A stretch of DNA of 64,000 nucleotides, from assembly GCF_002042965.1 (NCBI RefSeq), contig NZ_MZNT01000001.1, forward strand, positions 248,001 to 312,000. The letters are read 5' to 3'. The notes under the pieces are model-generated. The model was not told the origin of the DNA. It worked only from the letters and a program-made list of their open reading frames with translations, and did no database searches. Below, piece by piece: positions 52,866-63,710 of the stretch. Numbering within the stretch: the stretch's first letter is position 1; the number at the start of each line of letters is the position of its first letter. Source of the stretch: Paenibacillus sp. 32352 (GTDB lineage: Bacteria; Bacillota; Bacilli; Paenibacillales; NBRC-103111). Position numbers and translations under genes: made by a program.

Positions 52866-53453
52866 ATGTCACATCAGCACATTGTGGAATGGTTGGAAAA
52901 TCGGGGCGTTACGATCGAGAGGATCGCCGATATCGTTTTGAAGCTGCAGCTGCCTTACAACGCTCAACTGAAAAAAGAAGATTGCATCGAAAGCGTTTTG
53001 GCGATTCTGAAAAAACGCGAGGTTCAATATACGCTGTTTACCGGTATTGCGCTTGATGAACTAGCGGAAAAAAAGCTTCTTCCTGAGCCGCTTCAGTCTA
53101 TCATGGAGCGGGATGAGTCTCTTTATGGCGTTGACGAGACGCTTGCGCTCGGCATCGTTCATGTCTACGGCATGATCGGCTTGACGAGCTTCGGCTATCT
53201 GGACAAAGAGAAGCTGGGCATTATTCGCGAGCTGAACGATCACTCGACAGGCATTCATGTATTCCTGGACGATCTTGTGGCGGGACTAGCTGCAGCGGCT
53301 TCTGCCCGCATCGCCCACCGGCATCAGGACGAGCTGGACCATTCAACGGTTTCTCCAGCCTCTCCTTCTGCGTCGAATGCGGTACAGGACGGGTCTGACG
53401 CCCCTTCAACCGGCACCTCCCGTGCTGACGACGACGCAACCTCCGAACCATAA
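52866..53453 (+). CDS. Phosphatidylglycerophosphatase A-like protein (YutG type)
   Basis: ATG at 52866 (MSHQHIVEWLENRGVTIERIADIVLKLQ) follows GGAGGAGGCG. Residues 1 to about 150 fit the PgpA/YutG fold (LEKYNAQLKKEDCIESVLAILKKREVQYTLFTGIALDELAEKKLLPEP, GVDETLALGIVHVYGMIGLTSFGYLDK). This family is soluble, with a compact helical domain; E. coli PgpA dephosphorylates phosphatidylglycerol phosphate. A Ser/Ala/Asp-rich tail of about 40 residues follows. Other enzyme roles are possible, because YutG function is not settled. The 52649-52865 gap has nothing I could identify. Confidence 0.8.
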   Translation: MSHQHIVEWLENRGVTIERIADIVLKLQLPYNAQLKKEDCIESVLAILKKREVQYTLFTGIALDELAEKKLLPEPLQSIMERDESLYGVDETLALGIVHVYGMIGLTSFGYLDKEKLGIIRELNDHSTGIHVFLDDLVAGLAAAASARIAHRHQDELDHSTVSPASPSASNAVQDGSDAPSTGTSRADDDATSEP

Positions 53454-53635
53454 ACTTCGAACAGTTCCTGGATCGAACAGGGGTTTCTGAACTATATGCA
53501 GAAGCGGGGGATGCCCGGCTTCTCTTCTTTTTTTCACCACAGGATAAAAACGTGTGCGGACGCCTTGAACCTTTCTTGCGGGGAAAAGAGAAGATATGAT
53601 ATCATTAGTGCATTATGTTCGGGAGGTCTTTTTTC

Positions 53636-53827
53636 ATGTGGACCGTTATTTATATAGCTCCTACAGCAAAAATTGCAGACAGAATCAAGCAGAAATTGAC
53701 GGAAGAGGGCTTTCTGGTTCAAGTACGGGCCATAAACATGACGAAAAATCAGTTTGAAATTTTAGTCCCGGAAGGTGAACTTGAAGAAGTTCAAGATGTG
53801 CTGAATTCCATATTGCATAGGTCTTAA
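53636..53827 (+). CDS. Small conserved protein, 63 aa, DUF2007-like fold possible
   Basis: ATG at 53636 (MWTVIYIAPTAKIADRIKQKLTEEGFLVQVRAIN) follows GGGAGGTC. The pattern, a beta strand with IYIAPT, an amphipathic helix, EGFLVQVR, FEILVPEGELEEVQDVLNSIL, resembles a short ferredoxin-like domain as in DUF2007 proteins. It directly precedes accD by 46 bp and is probably on the same transcript. No function can be stated. Confidence 0.7.
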   Translation: MWTVIYIAPTAKIADRIKQKLTEEGFLVQVRAINMTKNQFEILVPEGELEEVQDVLNSILHRS

Positions 53828-53873
53828 GAACCGAATGGATCACATTTGAACTCTACGCAAGCGAGGTGTAATC

Positions 53874-54797
53874 GTGTCATTTATAGATTTGTTTCAGAAG
53901 AAAAGAAAGTACGCTACCATTCCAAGCGCGGACAGGTCTGTCACACGAGCAGGTGACGGCGGTGACTTATTGCCGGAGGATAAGCCGAAACGGGAAATTC
54001 CCGAGGGCTTGATGAACAAATGTCCGAAATGCGCTGCGATTCAATTTACTAAAGAATTGGACAAAAACTTGAAGGTATGTACCACATGCGGGTATCACTT
54101 CAAACTCAGCGCGGTCGAACGCATTCAGATGATTATGGATGAAGGCCGCTTTTTTGAATATGACGCCGAGATGAGCTCGGAGGATCCGCTTGAATTTCCG
54201 GATTATGTCGGCAAGTATCGTAAAGCCGTCGATGCGACTGGCATGAACGATGCGGTGATCACAGGCGAAGGAACGATTGGCGGTTTTCCTGTCGTTGTAG
54301 CTGTCATGAGCTTTGACTTCATGGGAGGCTCGCTTGGCTCGGTCGTCGGTGAGAAAATTACGAGCGCTATTGAGCATGCAATGCAAAAGCAATATCCGTT
54401 AATTATTTTCTCTACATCAGGCGGCGCCCGCATGCAGGAGAGCATTCTCAGTCTGATGCAGATGGCCAAGACAAGTGCGGCTTTGGCTCAATTCAATGAG
54501 CAGGGCGGCCTTTATATCTCAGTCATTACTGACCCTACGTTCGGCGGGGTTTCGGCCAGCTTTGCGATGCTTGGCGACTTTATTATTGCCGAGCCCGGGG
54601 CAGCATTCGGATTTACAGGCAAACGCGTCATCGAGCAGACGATTCGCCAGAAGCTCCCCGACAATTTCCAGACGGCGGAGTTCAACTTAAGTCATGGGCA
54701 GGTAGACATGGTAGTTGTACGCAAAGAAATGAAAAACACGCTGACCCGGATACTGGATCTGCATGTTGTGAAGGGGGATTTGGCAAATGGCCGGTGA
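53874..54797 (+). CDS. accD: Acetyl-CoA carboxylase carboxyltransferase beta subunit AccD
   Basis: GTG at 53874 follows GAGGTG. The 307-aa protein has the N-terminal zinc ribbon ([26 protein letters not shown]) and a crotonase-type carboxyltransferase domain with [19 protein letters not shown] and [13 protein letters not shown]. With AccA it forms the carboxyltransferase that makes malonyl-CoA for fatty acid synthesis. The stop overlaps the accA start region by 11 bp. Neighbours accA and pyk follow in the order seen in B. subtilis-type genomes. Confidence 0.96.
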   Translation: MSFIDLFQKKRKYATIPSADRSVTRAGDGGDLLPEDKPKREIPEGLMNKCPKCAAIQFTKELDKNLKVCTTCGYHFKLSAVERIQMIMDEGRFFEYDAEMSSEDPLEFPDYVGKYRKAVDATGMNDAVITGEGTIGGFPVVVAVMSFDFMGGSLGSVVGEKITSAIEHAMQKQYPLIIFSTSGGARMQESILSLMQMAKTSAALAQFNEQGGLYISVITDPTFGGVSASFAMLGDFIIAEPGAAFGFTGKRVIEQTIRQKLPDNFQTAEFNLSHGQVDMVVVRKEMKNTLTRILDLHVVKGDLANGR

Positions 54798-55767
54798 ATT
54801 GCCCTTTGAGCAGCCGCTATTGGAGCTGAAAGCCAAGATTGAAGAGCTGCGCAAGTTCGGCGCCGAGAAGCAAATCGATTTCTCGGACGAAATCGCCCGT
54901 TTGGAGCAGCGCTACGAGCAGGAAGCCGAGAAGGTCTACAGCAATTTGACGACGGCGGAGAAGATGCAGCTTGCCCGTCATGCACAAAGGCCGACGACGC
55001 TTGATTATATCCAGCATATTTTCACGGATTTTATGGAGCTGCACGGTGATCGTCATTACGGTGACGATCTGGCCATTGTAGGTGGACTGGCCCGCCTGGA
55101 CGGAATTCCCGTTACCGTAGTCGGTCACCAGAAGGGCAAGGATACGAAGGATAACATTGCCCGCCATTTCGGGATGCCGCATCCGGAAGGCTTCCGTAAA
55201 GGCTTGCGTTTGATGCAGCAGGCTAACAAATTCAAACGCCCTATCATTACGTTCATCGACACTCCGGGGGCTTATCCTGGAGGCGCTGCGGAAGAGCGGG
55301 GACAGAGTGAAGCGATCGCCAGAAACTTGATGGAGATGGCTTCCTTCGGTGTGCCGATTCTCTGTGTCGTTGTCGGCGAAGGCGGCAGCGGCGGTGCGCT
55401 TGCGTTAGGAGTAGGGAACCGCGTATTTATGCTGGAAAATGCGATCTATTCGGTGAGTACGCCGGAAGCGGCCTCGTCGATTCTGTACAAGGACGCGTCC
55501 AAAGCAGGGGAAACAGCGGCGGCGATGAAAATCACCGCGAACCATATTCATGCTCTCGGCGTCGTAGACGGTGTCATTCCGGAACCGCGCGGCGGCGCGC
55601 ATCGCGATGTAGCCCGCCAGTCTGAGCTCATTAAAGAAACCTTAACAAAGCATTTGAAGGAGTTAATGCAGCTCTCAGAGAAAGAATTGATCGAAGATCG
55701 CTATCAGAAATTTAGAAAAATCGGTAGGTTTACTTACATTCAGGAGGGTAATCACAATCATGCGTAA
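54787..55767 (+). CDS. accA: Acetyl-CoA carboxylase carboxyltransferase alpha subunit AccA
   Basis: A 326-aa partner of AccD. The helical N-terminus ([21 protein letters not shown]) is followed by the carboxyltransferase domain with [69 protein letters not shown] and [16 protein letters not shown]. It overlaps accD by 11 bp and pyk by 8 bp, which ties expression of the three genes. Confidence 0.96.
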   Translation: MAGELPFEQPLLELKAKIEELRKFGAEKQIDFSDEIARLEQRYEQEAEKVYSNLTTAEKMQLARHAQRPTTLDYIQHIFTDFMELHGDRHYGDDLAIVGGLARLDGIPVTVVGHQKGKDTKDNIARHFGMPHPEGFRKGLRLMQQANKFKRPIITFIDTPGAYPGGAAEERGQSEAIARNLMEMASFGVPILCVVVGEGGSGGALALGVGNRVFMLENAIYSVSTPEAASSILYKDASKAGETAAAMKITANHIHALGVVDGVIPEPRGGAHRDVARQSELIKETLTKHLKELMQLSEKELIEDRYQKFRKIGRFTYIQEGNHNHA

Positions 55768-57517
55768 AACCAAAATTGTATGTACGATCGGTCCGGTGAG
55801 CGAATCGCTTGACATGTTCAAGAATCTCATCAATGCCGGAATGAACGTCTGCAGACTGAACTTCTCACACGGCGATTTCGAAGAGCACGGCAACCGGATC
55901 CGCAACGTGCGCCAGGCTTGTAAGGAGCTTGGAAAGAATGTAGCGATTCTGCTTGACACGAAAGGCCCGGAAATCCGTACAGGCAAACTAAAGGATGACC
56001 AAAAGGTCGAATTGATTCAGGATAACTTTATTACATTAACGACGGAAGACGTGCTGGGCGATGCCGATCGCATCTCTGTCACTTATAAAGATTTGCCGAA
56101 AGACGTGAAGGTCGGTTCCACGATTTTGATCGATGACGGTCTTATCGGCTTGGAAGTCGTAGACTTGACGAGCAAGGAAATCAAATGCCGTATCGTGAAC
56201 GGCGGCTTGTTAGGCGGCAAGAAGGGCGTTAACGTCCCAGGCGTTAAAATCAATCTGCCGGGGATTACGGAGAAGGACGCCAACGATATTATTTTCGGTA
56301 TCGAGCAGGGAGTTGACTTCATCGCTGCTTCGTTCGTGCGCAAAGCGAGCGACGTCATCGAAATCCGCGAAATTTTGGAGCGTCATAATGCGACGCACAT
56401 CCAGATCATTTCCAAAATCGAGAATCAAGAAGGCGTTGAGAACCTGGATGAGATTCTCGAGGTGTCCGACGGCCTGATGGTTGCGCGTGGTGATCTTGGC
56501 GTTGAGATTCCTGCCGAAGATGTGCCGATCGTGCAAAAAGCGATGATCAAAAAATGTAACCAAGCCGGTAAGCCGGTTATTACCGCAACGATGATGCTGG
56601 ATTCCATGCAGCGCAATCCGCGTCCGACTCGTGCGGAAGCAAGTGACGTGGCCAATGCGATCTTCGACGGTACCGATGCAGTGATGCTGTCCGGTGAAAC
56701 GGCTGCAGGGAAATATCCGATCGAATCCGTTATGACGATGGCCAAAATTGCCGAGCGTGCAGAGACGGCCTTGGAGCACCGTGAAATCTTTATCCGTCAA
56801 AGCAATGCTCAACAAAGAACGGTTACGGAGTCGATCAGCCAGGCTGTGGCTAACTCCGCTATGGATCTTGATGCCCGTGCGATCTTGACGGCAACGGAGA
56901 GCGGCTATACGGCACGGATGGTATCCAAATACCGCCCTAAAGCGCCTATTATCGCCGTAACTCCTAATGAGCAGGTGCTTCGCCGCTTGTCGCTCGTATG
57001 GGGTGTCGTTCCGGTTAAGGGTGAGAAATGTGAAACGACGGACGAGCTGTTCGAGCTTGCCGTAGACAGCAGTGTCAAAGCGGGCTTGGTCAGCTTGGGC
57101 GATACGGTTGTTATCACAGCCGGCGTTCCCGTGGGCCGCTCCGGAACAACGAACCTGATCAAGGTACATCAAATTGGCGAAATGATTGCCAAAGGTCAAG
57201 GCATCGGAACGCAAATCGCAACAGGCAAGGTTATTACGGCCCGTACTCCGGAAGAAGCGAACGCCAAGGCTGTAGAAGGCTGTATTCTTGTGACCCTTAC
57301 AACGGATAAAGAATATATGCCGGCTATTGAGAAGGCTGCAGCGATCATCACGGAAACCGGCGGTATTACCTCTCATGCGGCAGTGGTCGGTATCAGCTTG
57401 AGCAAGCCGGTTATCGTCGGCGTTGAGGGCGCTTTGGGATTAATCAGTGACGGCACAGAGGTATCCATTTATCCTGAGGTCGGTGTCATTTATTCCGGCC
57501 GTGCCCGCGTATTGTAA
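55760..57517 (+). CDS. pyk: Pyruvate kinase with C-terminal PEP-utilising domain
   Basis: A 585-aa enzyme converting phosphoenolpyruvate and ADP to pyruvate and ATP. Motifs are [16 protein letters not shown] at the start, [36 protein letters not shown] and [14 protein letters not shown]-terminal extension of about 110 residues ([13 protein letters not shown], then [18 protein letters not shown], with the phosphohistidine-type GGxTSHA) is the PEP-synthase-like domain found in Bacillus and Paenibacillus pyruvate kinases. It overlaps accA and is followed by terminators. Confidence 0.96.
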   Translation: MRKTKIVCTIGPVSESLDMFKNLINAGMNVCRLNFSHGDFEEHGNRIRNVRQACKELGKNVAILLDTKGPEIRTGKLKDDQKVELIQDNFITLTTEDVLGDADRISVTYKDLPKDVKVGSTILIDDGLIGLEVVDLTSKEIKCRIVNGGLLGGKKGVNVPGVKINLPGITEKDANDIIFGIEQGVDFIAASFVRKASDVIEIREILERHNATHIQIISKIENQEGVENLDEILEVSDGLMVARGDLGVEIPAEDVPIVQKAMIKKCNQAGKPVITATMMLDSMQRNPRPTRAEASDVANAIFDGTDAVMLSGETAAGKYPIESVMTMAKIAERAETALEHREIFIRQSNAQQRTVTESISQAVANSAMDLDARAILTATESGYTARMVSKYRPKAPIIAVTPNEQVLRRLSLVWGVVPVKGEKCETTDELFELAVDSSVKAGLVSLGDTVVITAGVPVGRSGTTNLIKVHQIGEMIAKGQGIGTQIATGKVITARTPEEANAKAVEGCILVTLTTDKEYMPAIEKAAAIITETGGITSHAAVVGISLSKPVIVGVEGALGLISDGTEVSIYPEVGVIYSGRARVL

Positions 57518-57582
57518 AAAGAAAAGAGGCTTGTTAGGCAGCAGGAGAAGGACAGGCCTGCTCCAAGCAAGCCTCAACCCCG

Positions 57583-57623
57583 GAGTGAAGTCGACGTCAT
57601 AATCGGTTTCACTCTTTTTTTAT
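57583..57623 (+). terminator. Terminator after pyk
   Basis: GAGTGAA..TCGA...TCG..TTCACTC followed by TTTTTTT. A GC-rich hairpin (GAGGCTTG ... CAAGCCTC) precedes it at 57526-57576. Confidence 0.85.
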
Positions 57624-57727
57624 CAGCAAAGCAGGTTATATCCGTTACACGCGGGTGAACAAGGAATAGTCCGCGACCAAGCCAAATTTTAAAAAAAAGG
57701 CCATAATAGCATAGTGGGAGGGAAAGC

Positions 57728-58144
57728 ATGACTCCATCCGCATGGTTTGAACATACGATTAGAGTTCGGTACCAGGAAACGGACCAGATGGGTGTCGTCT
57801 ATCATGCCAATTATTTGAATTGGTTTGAAATCGGAAGGACCGAGCTGATTCGGGCACTAGGCATGCCTTATCAAAGAATTGAAGAGCTGGGGCTGCTGCT
57901 GCCTGTTATTGAGGCCGAGCTGAAATTCCGATTGCCCGCGAAGTATGACGATCTGATCACGATTCGTACCCGAATAGAGGATTTCACTCATTTGCGGCTG
58001 CAGTTTGCCTCCGAAATACGCCGGGGCGAAGAGCTGCTGGTCAGCGGCGGAACACGGCACGTATGGGTGAATAAAGCCTGGAAGCCTACCAGAATCGATA
58101 AGGCTGCGCCGGAGCTGTATGCGCTGCTTCAAAAACAAGGCTGA
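57728..58144 (+). CDS. YbgC-type acyl-CoA thioesterase
   Basis: A 138-aa hotdog thioesterase. The signature RVRYQETDQMGVVYHANYLNWFEIGRTELIR carries the catalytic Asp (ETDQMG), and LRLQFASEIRRGEELLVSGGTRHVWV follows. YbgC-family enzymes hydrolyse short-chain acyl-CoA or act near Tol-Pal in other bacteria; the substrate here is unknown. GGGAGGGAAAGC precedes the ATG. It is probably a separate transcript from pyk because of the terminator between them. Confidence 0.88.
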   Translation: MTPSAWFEHTIRVRYQETDQMGVVYHANYLNWFEIGRTELIRALGMPYQRIEELGLLLPVIEAELKFRLPAKYDDLITIRTRIEDFTHLRLQFASEIRRGEELLVSGGTRHVWVNKAWKPTRIDKAAPELYALLQKQG

Positions 58145-58164
58145 ATCGGAATACATAGCGCGTC

Positions 58165-58181
58165 TTTACATAAAATTTACA
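58165..58181 (+). promoter_or_regulatory. Candidate Pho box before ppk
   Basis: TTTACA at 58165 and again at 58176, an 11-bp period as in PhoP sites (TTAACA-like direct repeats). A third repeat at 58187 is poor. It is about 135 bp upstream of ppk. Phosphate control of a polyphosphate kinase would be sensible, but this is only a candidate. Confidence 0.4.
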
Positions 58182-58310
58182 AACAACCTAATCTCCGATG
58201 ACAATGTCGAACTACCATGAAGAAAGTAGAATGAAAACGGTAAGCCGTTGCTAGAGACGGATAGTTTCATTTTCGAAAACGGGCGAATCTGATGGAGGTT
58301 AAGTGATCCT

Positions 58311-60410
58311 ATGAAAGAGATGACGCAAAGAGAAAGAGAAGCATCATCGAATTATTTGAATAGAGATTTAAGCTGGCTTGAATTTAACTGGCGGGTCTTG
58401 GAAGAAGCACAGGATGCGGAGACGCCGCTCCTGGAACGAATCAAATTTTTATCGATCGTATCGTCTAATTTAGATGAGTTTATGAGTGTCCGGGTCGCAG
58501 GAATCAAGGACCAGATTAAGGCAGGCTACGTAAAAAAGGATTTCACAGGCTACACCCCGGCAGGCTTGTTCAAGCGCGTCATGAAACGGTCTGCCAAAAT
58601 GGTAGCGGAGCAGTACAAAACGTATCGTGATATTTCGCGGCAGCTGGCCAAGGAAGGCATCATGTTTACGGAGTACGAGGACCTGAATTTGACGCAGCGC
58701 AAAGCGATGGATGAATATTTCCATGAGATTATTTTTCCTGTGCTGACTCCTATGGCGGTTGACCAGAGCCGGCCTTTTCCGCTTGTTCATACCCAGGCGC
58801 TTTATCTGGCGGTCGTCCTTATGAAAGAGGGAGAGGATCCGGACAGCGAGCCTTATTTTGCCATTGTTCAAGTGCCATCCAATTTATCACGCTGCATAGA
58901 GGTTCCGGTTCGTACCAACAGCAAGAAGCATGAGTTCGTCCTGCTGGAGGAGCTGATCGAGCAGCATATTCAGACGCTGTTCTCCGGCTATATCCCTATT
59001 GCCGTGAACGGCTTCAGGCTGACACGGAACGCCGATCTGACGCTGAACGAAGAAGGCGCGGAGGATTTGCTCGAAGAGATCGAGAAGGAGCTGAGACGGC
59101 GCAGATGGGGCTCTCCTGTCCGTTTGGAGGTCCAGAAGGGCATTCATCCCTATGCCCTGGATCAGCTGCAGGAGGAGTTCGAAATTTCGGACAACATCTT
59201 TGAAATTGACGGGCCTTTGGATCTGACCTACTTTATGAAGCTGTCCGGCTCCTTGAAGGGCTACGATCATCTTCGCTTCAAGCCGGTAGAGCCTGTCTAT
59301 CCAGCGGAGCTGATGGATACGGATGACGTATTCGAAACGTTAAGACAGCAGGATGTGCTCGTCTACCATCCATACGAATCGTTCGATGCCATGACGGACT
59401 TTATTTGCCAAGCGGCTTATGATCCCCAAGTGCTGGCGATCAAAATGACGCTCTACCGGGTCAGCGGCAACTCGCCGTTAATCCAGGCGTTGGCGAGCGC
59501 AGCGGAATCGGGTAAGCAGGTGACGGTTGTCGTTGAGCTGAAGGCCAGATTCGACGAGGAGCGCAATATTGCTTGGGCACGCATGCTTGAACAGGCGGGC
59601 TGCCATGTCGTCTACGGGCTGGTCGGCTTGAAGACCCATGCCAAGATCACCTTGGTCGTTCGCCAGGAGCAGGAGGGGTTACGCCGGTATGTGCACGTCG
59701 GCACAGGCAATTACAACGATAACACGGCAAAGCTGTATATGGATGTCGGCCTGTTTACTTCCCATCCGATCATCGGCGAAGACGCCTCTGCTCTGTTTAA
59801 CGAAGTGACAGGCTATTCGGCGCCGCATAACTGGAAAGCGTTCGGCGTCGCTCCTACTGATTTAAAGGATAAGCTGTTTGAGAAAATACGCCGAGAAGCG
59901 GCTCATGCCTCGATGGGGAAGCCGGCTCGAATCATCGCCAAATTCAACTCTTTGTCCAATCAACAGATGGTCGATGAGCTGTATGAGGCTTCCAAAGCGG
60001 GGGTTAAGATCGATTTGATCGTGCGCGGGGTTTGCTGCCTGCGTCCCGGTGTGCCGGGACTCAGCGAGAACATTCGCATCTTAAGCATCGTGGATCGATT
60101 CTTGGAGCATTCGCGCATTATCTATTTTGAGAACGACGGAGACCGGGAGGTTTATATCTCCAGCGCGGACTGGATGACGAGAAATTTGACCCGCCGCATT
60201 GAGCTGATGTGCCCGGTATTTGATAAGGATATACAGGAGTCCCTCATACGTATTCTGGAGCTGAGCCTCAACGATAACGTCAAGGCCAGGCAGCTGCAGT
60301 CCAATGGAATGTATGAACGGGTAGTCAATGAGGATAAACCGCTGAGAAGCCAATTTGAGGCCATGAAAATCAGCTCATGGAAGAAAAAGCATCACTTCCA
60401 TCTAACGTAA
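58311..60410 (+). CDS. ppk: Polyphosphate kinase Ppk1
   Basis: A 699-aa enzyme that makes polyphosphate from ATP. The N-terminal part has YLNRDLSWLEFNWRVLEEAQDAETPLLERIKFLSIVSSNLDEF. The catalytic domain has YHPYESFDAMTDFI, LAIKMTLYRVSGNSP, VELKARFDEERNIAWARMLEQAGCHVVYGL, HAKITLVVR and YVHVGTGNYNDNTAKLYMDVGLFT, the region with the autophosphorylated His. GGAGGTTAAGTGATCCT precedes the ATG. Its end overlaps the convergent ppx gene by 41 bp. Confidence 0.95.
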   Translation: MKEMTQREREASSNYLNRDLSWLEFNWRVLEEAQDAETPLLERIKFLSIVSSNLDEFMSVRVAGIKDQIKAGYVKKDFTGYTPAGLFKRVMKRSAKMVAEQYKTYRDISRQLAKEGIMFTEYEDLNLTQRKAMDEYFHEIIFPVLTPMAVDQSRPFPLVHTQALYLAVVLMKEGEDPDSEPYFAIVQVPSNLSRCIEVPVRTNSKKHEFVLLEELIEQHIQTLFSGYIPIAVNGFRLTRNADLTLNEEGAEDLLEEIEKELRRRRWGSPVRLEVQKGIHPYALDQLQEEFEISDNIFEIDGPLDLTYFMKLSGSLKGYDHLRFKPVEPVYPAELMDTDDVFETLRQQDVLVYHPYESFDAMTDFICQAAYDPQVLAIKMTLYRVSGNSPLIQALASAAESGKQVTVVVELKARFDEERNIAWARMLEQAGCHVVYGLVGLKTHAKITLVVRQEQEGLRRYVHVGTGNYNDNTAKLYMDVGLFTSHPIIGEDASALFNEVTGYSAPHNWKAFGVAPTDLKDKLFEKIRREAAHASMGKPARIIAKFNSLSNQQMVDELYEASKAGVKIDLIVRGVCCLRPGVPGLSENIRILSIVDRFLEHSRIIYFENDGDREVYISSADWMTRNLTRRIELMCPVFDKDIQESLIRILELSLNDNVKARQLQSNGMYERVVNEDKPLRSQFEAMKISSWKKKHHFHLT

Positions 60411-61914
60411 GCTTCAGGCCCCATATTTTTTTAAAGTCTTTTTGCAAAGCCGCGACCTCACCGTATTCCACGGAGGGGTCGTGTTTTTGTTTCACTTGAA
60501 GCTGCAGCTTGTTATCCGGTGTAACGGCCGCCTCCAAGGAAGTGAAGACTTGAGTTTCCGAGCTGTCCAGCGCAATGGCCAGCTGCAGCAGCGTGCCGAG
60601 CTTGATGATGAGGTCACAGTCGGATTCCTGCAAAACTTCCTTGTATTGAAGGCAGATTTGCTGGGTTCTGCCTTTCGTTTTGAATGCCGCAATGGCCGCG
60701 CAGAGCAAGGTTTCCCGATGACTCAGCCCATCCAGCCTCGAATTGGCGATCATATAAAAGGAGTGCTTGGAGAACTGGTAATACTGGAACGATACACCGA
60801 TCCGATAAAGCAGCGCCGCGATACGAAGGCAGGTTCGGCTGCTATCGTCCAGCCCATGCAAGCCTTGAAGGGCGTCGAACAGCTCCGTGGCGAAGTCAGC
60901 TACCTGCTCCAGATGCTCCGGAGGAACGCAGGAATGAAGCCCTAGCAGATTGCGGGCGCTTCGTTCGGCCAAGCTGCACGGCGAATGCTGACTGGACAGG
61001 TATGATTCGTAAAACAATCCGTCCCTAAGCCCCGCGCCGCTGATGATATAATGGCTTGCTCCGCAGGCTTCATACAAAGTGTGCAGGATCGTCAGCCCCG
61101 GCACAATGATGTCGTACCGGTCCTTGGAAAGTCCGTCGACCTTTTTTCTTTTATCTGCAGGGAGCGAGGGCAGCCATTGCATGAGTTCGTTCATATCCTC
61201 CGCCGACATGGCGTAGTTATGCGTAAGGGGAAGCGGGTATTTCCGCTTCTTTTGATTGATTTTGCACAAGCTTCGTATCGTGCCTCCCAAGCCTATCATG
61301 GGAAGCCCCGGATGCTCCATGATCCAGGGCTCGCTTGCGACAGCTTGCTGGACCATATGACGGATGCCGTTAATTTGCTCTTGGGTGAACAGGTTTCCTG
61401 AAGCGAAACGGGCCGTAGTATTCACCGCGCCAAAAGGAAAGGATACGCTTCGTTCGAGCTTGCGGTTACGGAACAAAGAGACCTCTGTACTGCCACCGCC
61501 GATGTCCACCAGGAGACCATGCTCTACGTTCAACGCATGGATCATGCCCAAAAAGCCGATTCGCGCTTCATCCTCTCCGGACAGCAGCTCGACGGTCATT
61601 CCGCTTCGTTCCTGTATCATATCGATAATTTGCCTGGAATTCGCGGCATTCCGAATGGCCGCCGTTGCTGCCGCCCGTACTTCTGTAACATGATAGGAGC
61701 GGCAAATCGTTTGAAAATGAAGCAAAATCCGAACAATAAATTGTATGTTATCTTGAGAAAGTGTATTATCGGCGTCAATCCGTTGGCTCAGTCGGGCCGA
61801 TTGCTTGAACTCTCCAATTACTCTATAAGCATGAGAAGCGTTGATTTCATATACGACAAGTCGAATGGAATTGGAACCGATATCGATGATGCCGATTCTG
61901 CGGGTAGCAGGCAT
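60370..61914 (-). CDS. ppx: Ppx/GppA family exopolyphosphatase
   Basis: A 514-aa protein that breaks down polyphosphate (and in some members pppGpp). The ASKHA-type phosphatase domain has GIIDIGSNSIRLVVYEI, ATAAIRNAANSRQI, GEDEARIGF and VDIGGGSTEVSLF, typical of the family. The C-terminal half is an HD-like helical domain (SLAERSARNLLGLHSCVPPEHLEQVADFATELFDAL). It is the opposing partner of ppk on the other strand; the pair controls polyphosphate level. The 3' ends overlap by 41 bp. Confidence 0.93.
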   Translation of the reverse strand: MPATRRIGIIDIGSNSIRLVVYEINASHAYRVIGEFKQSARLSQRIDADNTLSQDNIQFIVRILLHFQTICRSYHVTEVRAAATAAIRNAANSRQIIDMIQERSGMTVELLSGEDEARIGFLGMIHALNVEHGLLVDIGGGSTEVSLFRNRKLERSVSFPFGAVNTTARFASGNLFTQEQINGIRHMVQQAVASEPWIMEHPGLPMIGLGGTIRSLCKINQKKRKYPLPLTHNYAMSAEDMNELMQWLPSLPADKRKKVDGLSKDRYDIIVPGLTILHTLYEACGASHYIISGAGLRDGLFYESYLSSQHSPCSLAERSARNLLGLHSCVPPEHLEQVADFATELFDALQGLHGLDDSSRTCLRIAALLYRIGVSFQYYQFSKHSFYMIANSRLDGLSHRETLLCAAIAAFKTKGRTQQICLQYKEVLQESDCDLIIKLGTLLQLAIALDSSETQVFTSLEAAVTPDNKLQLQVKQKHDPSVEYGEVAALQKDFKKIWGLKLTLDGSDAFSSMS

Positions 61915-62149
61915 AGGATTCCTCCGTAGGCTTCATAGTTTCAAATAACATTATTTTACCATCGTTTGTCTCCGGAGCAAAATGTTTCTGAAAACGGACT
62001 TCTCGCTTGAACGAGAACACTTTTTCATTGGAAGTGATAGGAGTTTTGCACTTTTTTCGCAAATAAACATAAAATAGCAGCAACCCATAATGTTCAATCA
62101 TTTTCCTCTGCCAAGCGGAGGCTTTTTTGGCTGCTTTCCTTTTTATAAA

Positions 62150-62192
62150 AAATAAACCCTCACTCCTTTGGGAATGAGGGTTTACTCTGCCA
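62150..62192 (-). terminator. Terminator of the collagen-like gene
   Basis: On the minus strand AGTAAACCCTCA..TGAGGGTTTATTTTTT, a 9- to 11-bp stem with an inner dyad. The rest of the 61915-62278 gap holds the ppx promoter region and no supported gene. Confidence 0.82.
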
Positions 62193-62278
62193 TAATCGAA
62201 TGGATAAGATTCCGAGGTTATCGGATGCGGCAATTTTCGAAGTAAAAGGCTCCATTTTGTAGGGATACTTTTCAGATA

Positions 62279-62870
<592 letters not shown>

Positions 62871-62943
62871 TAAGAGATTCTAATTGATAGGGTGTCTGCA
62901 TTACAGCATGTACCTATTTTTGCTAAAACGGAACAACTGACAT

Positions 62944-62986
62944 AAAAAGAGCAGGTTATGCTTTGCTAAAAGCAATAACCCGCCGC
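62944..62986 (-). terminator. Terminator of the small basic protein gene
   Basis: On the minus strand GCGGGTTATTGCTTTTAGCAA-AGCATAACC followed by TGCTCTTTTTATG. The dyad is GGTTAT.GCTTT / AAAGC.ATAACC. Confidence 0.75.
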
Positions 62987-62993
62987 TATAAGT

Positions 62994-63188
62994 TTAGTCA
63001 TCTTCTTTAGATTGGGGCAATTTATTCGATGAAGTGTCTGATAGGAAGGCCAACTCGTTAATGGAATAGTTAAGTCGTTTACCAAAGTTTATTTGATTCC
63101 GGATTGTCTTGTTATTTACGTGACTGGAAGCACCCAATTTATCCTTCTTAATCGACCTTTTACCGTTTCTTTGTTTCTTATTTTTCAT
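62994..63188 (-). CDS. Small basic protein, 64 aa, unknown
   Basis: ATG at 63188 (MKNKKQRNGKRSIKKDKLGASSHVNNKT) follows AAAAGGATAAAACCA. The first 20 residues are Lys/Arg-rich and the rest is polar and Asn-rich (NQINFGKRLNYSINELAFLSDTSSNK). No family is recognised; it resembles small spore-type or DNA-binding proteins only in composition. A proper terminator follows, which supports a real gene. Confidence 0.6.
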   Translation of the reverse strand: MKNKKQRNGKRSIKKDKLGASSHVNNKTIRNQINFGKRLNYSINELAFLSDTSSNKLPQSKEDD

Positions 63189-63211
63189 TGGTTTTATCCT
63201 TTTTTAAGAAT

Positions 63212-63478
63212 TTACATTCGTTTTATTAATACGCTGACAACTTCGCTATGGTGACTAAAAACGAGTCTGTATACCATGCAGTGACGATTTTGTAATGTAT
63301 GCGCGAAGCTCATGCACCGGGCAAGCTTTTTTATGATAAAGGCGACAAAGGGGAGGGATGCTTCTGTAGTGCTCTTATCTCCCGCAATTGGACAAGGTGT
63401 TGTTTCAGGAATCATTATGCTATTATTGGAAAGACTAAAATCCAGTGCCGTATCGGTTTTTGAAACTTCTTGACTCAT
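63212..63478. other. Ambiguous coding region between the small basic protein and citZ
   Basis: Both strands have short open frames. The minus strand gives 88 codons (MSQEVSKTDTALDFSLSNNSIM), with AGGGAATTTCCC before the ATG. The plus strand gives a 46-codon frame that begins at 63333, MIKATKGRDASVVLLSPAIG, and ends at the SVFETS stop near 63473. Neither has a clear ribosome site plus family match. I cannot decide between them, or exclude both. Confidence 0.25.
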
Positions 63479-63597
63479 GGGAAATTCCCTGTGAATACAG
63501 AGATAGCATATGTTTATTGTGCTGATAATGAACTTTTATGTCCAAATTTGTTTCCTTTGTTCGTTAAATCATTTATAGTAGAACTATAGAAGTTCTC

Positions 63598-63650
63598 TAT
63601 AAGTGAACAACTTCACTTATATGCATGGACGTCTTTTCCATGTATAAGTT
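63598..63650. repeat. Overlapping inverted repeats upstream of citZ
   Basis: TATAAGTGAA-CAAC-TTCACTTATA (63598-63621) is a perfect 10-bp dyad with a 4-nt loop. Its right arm also begins a second dyad, ACTTATATGCATGGA ... TCCATGTATAAGT (63615-63649). Only one can form at a time in RNA. Confidence 0.7.
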
Positions 63651-63710
63651 ATTTGCTTGCACGCATAAAAGCAAGTACAGACCCTTGGTCGGGGATGCTT
63701 CGATACGTTT

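Noticed and set aside
56210..57376. 388-codon open frame antisense to pyk
   Set aside because: Shadow frame; composition typical of antisense translation.
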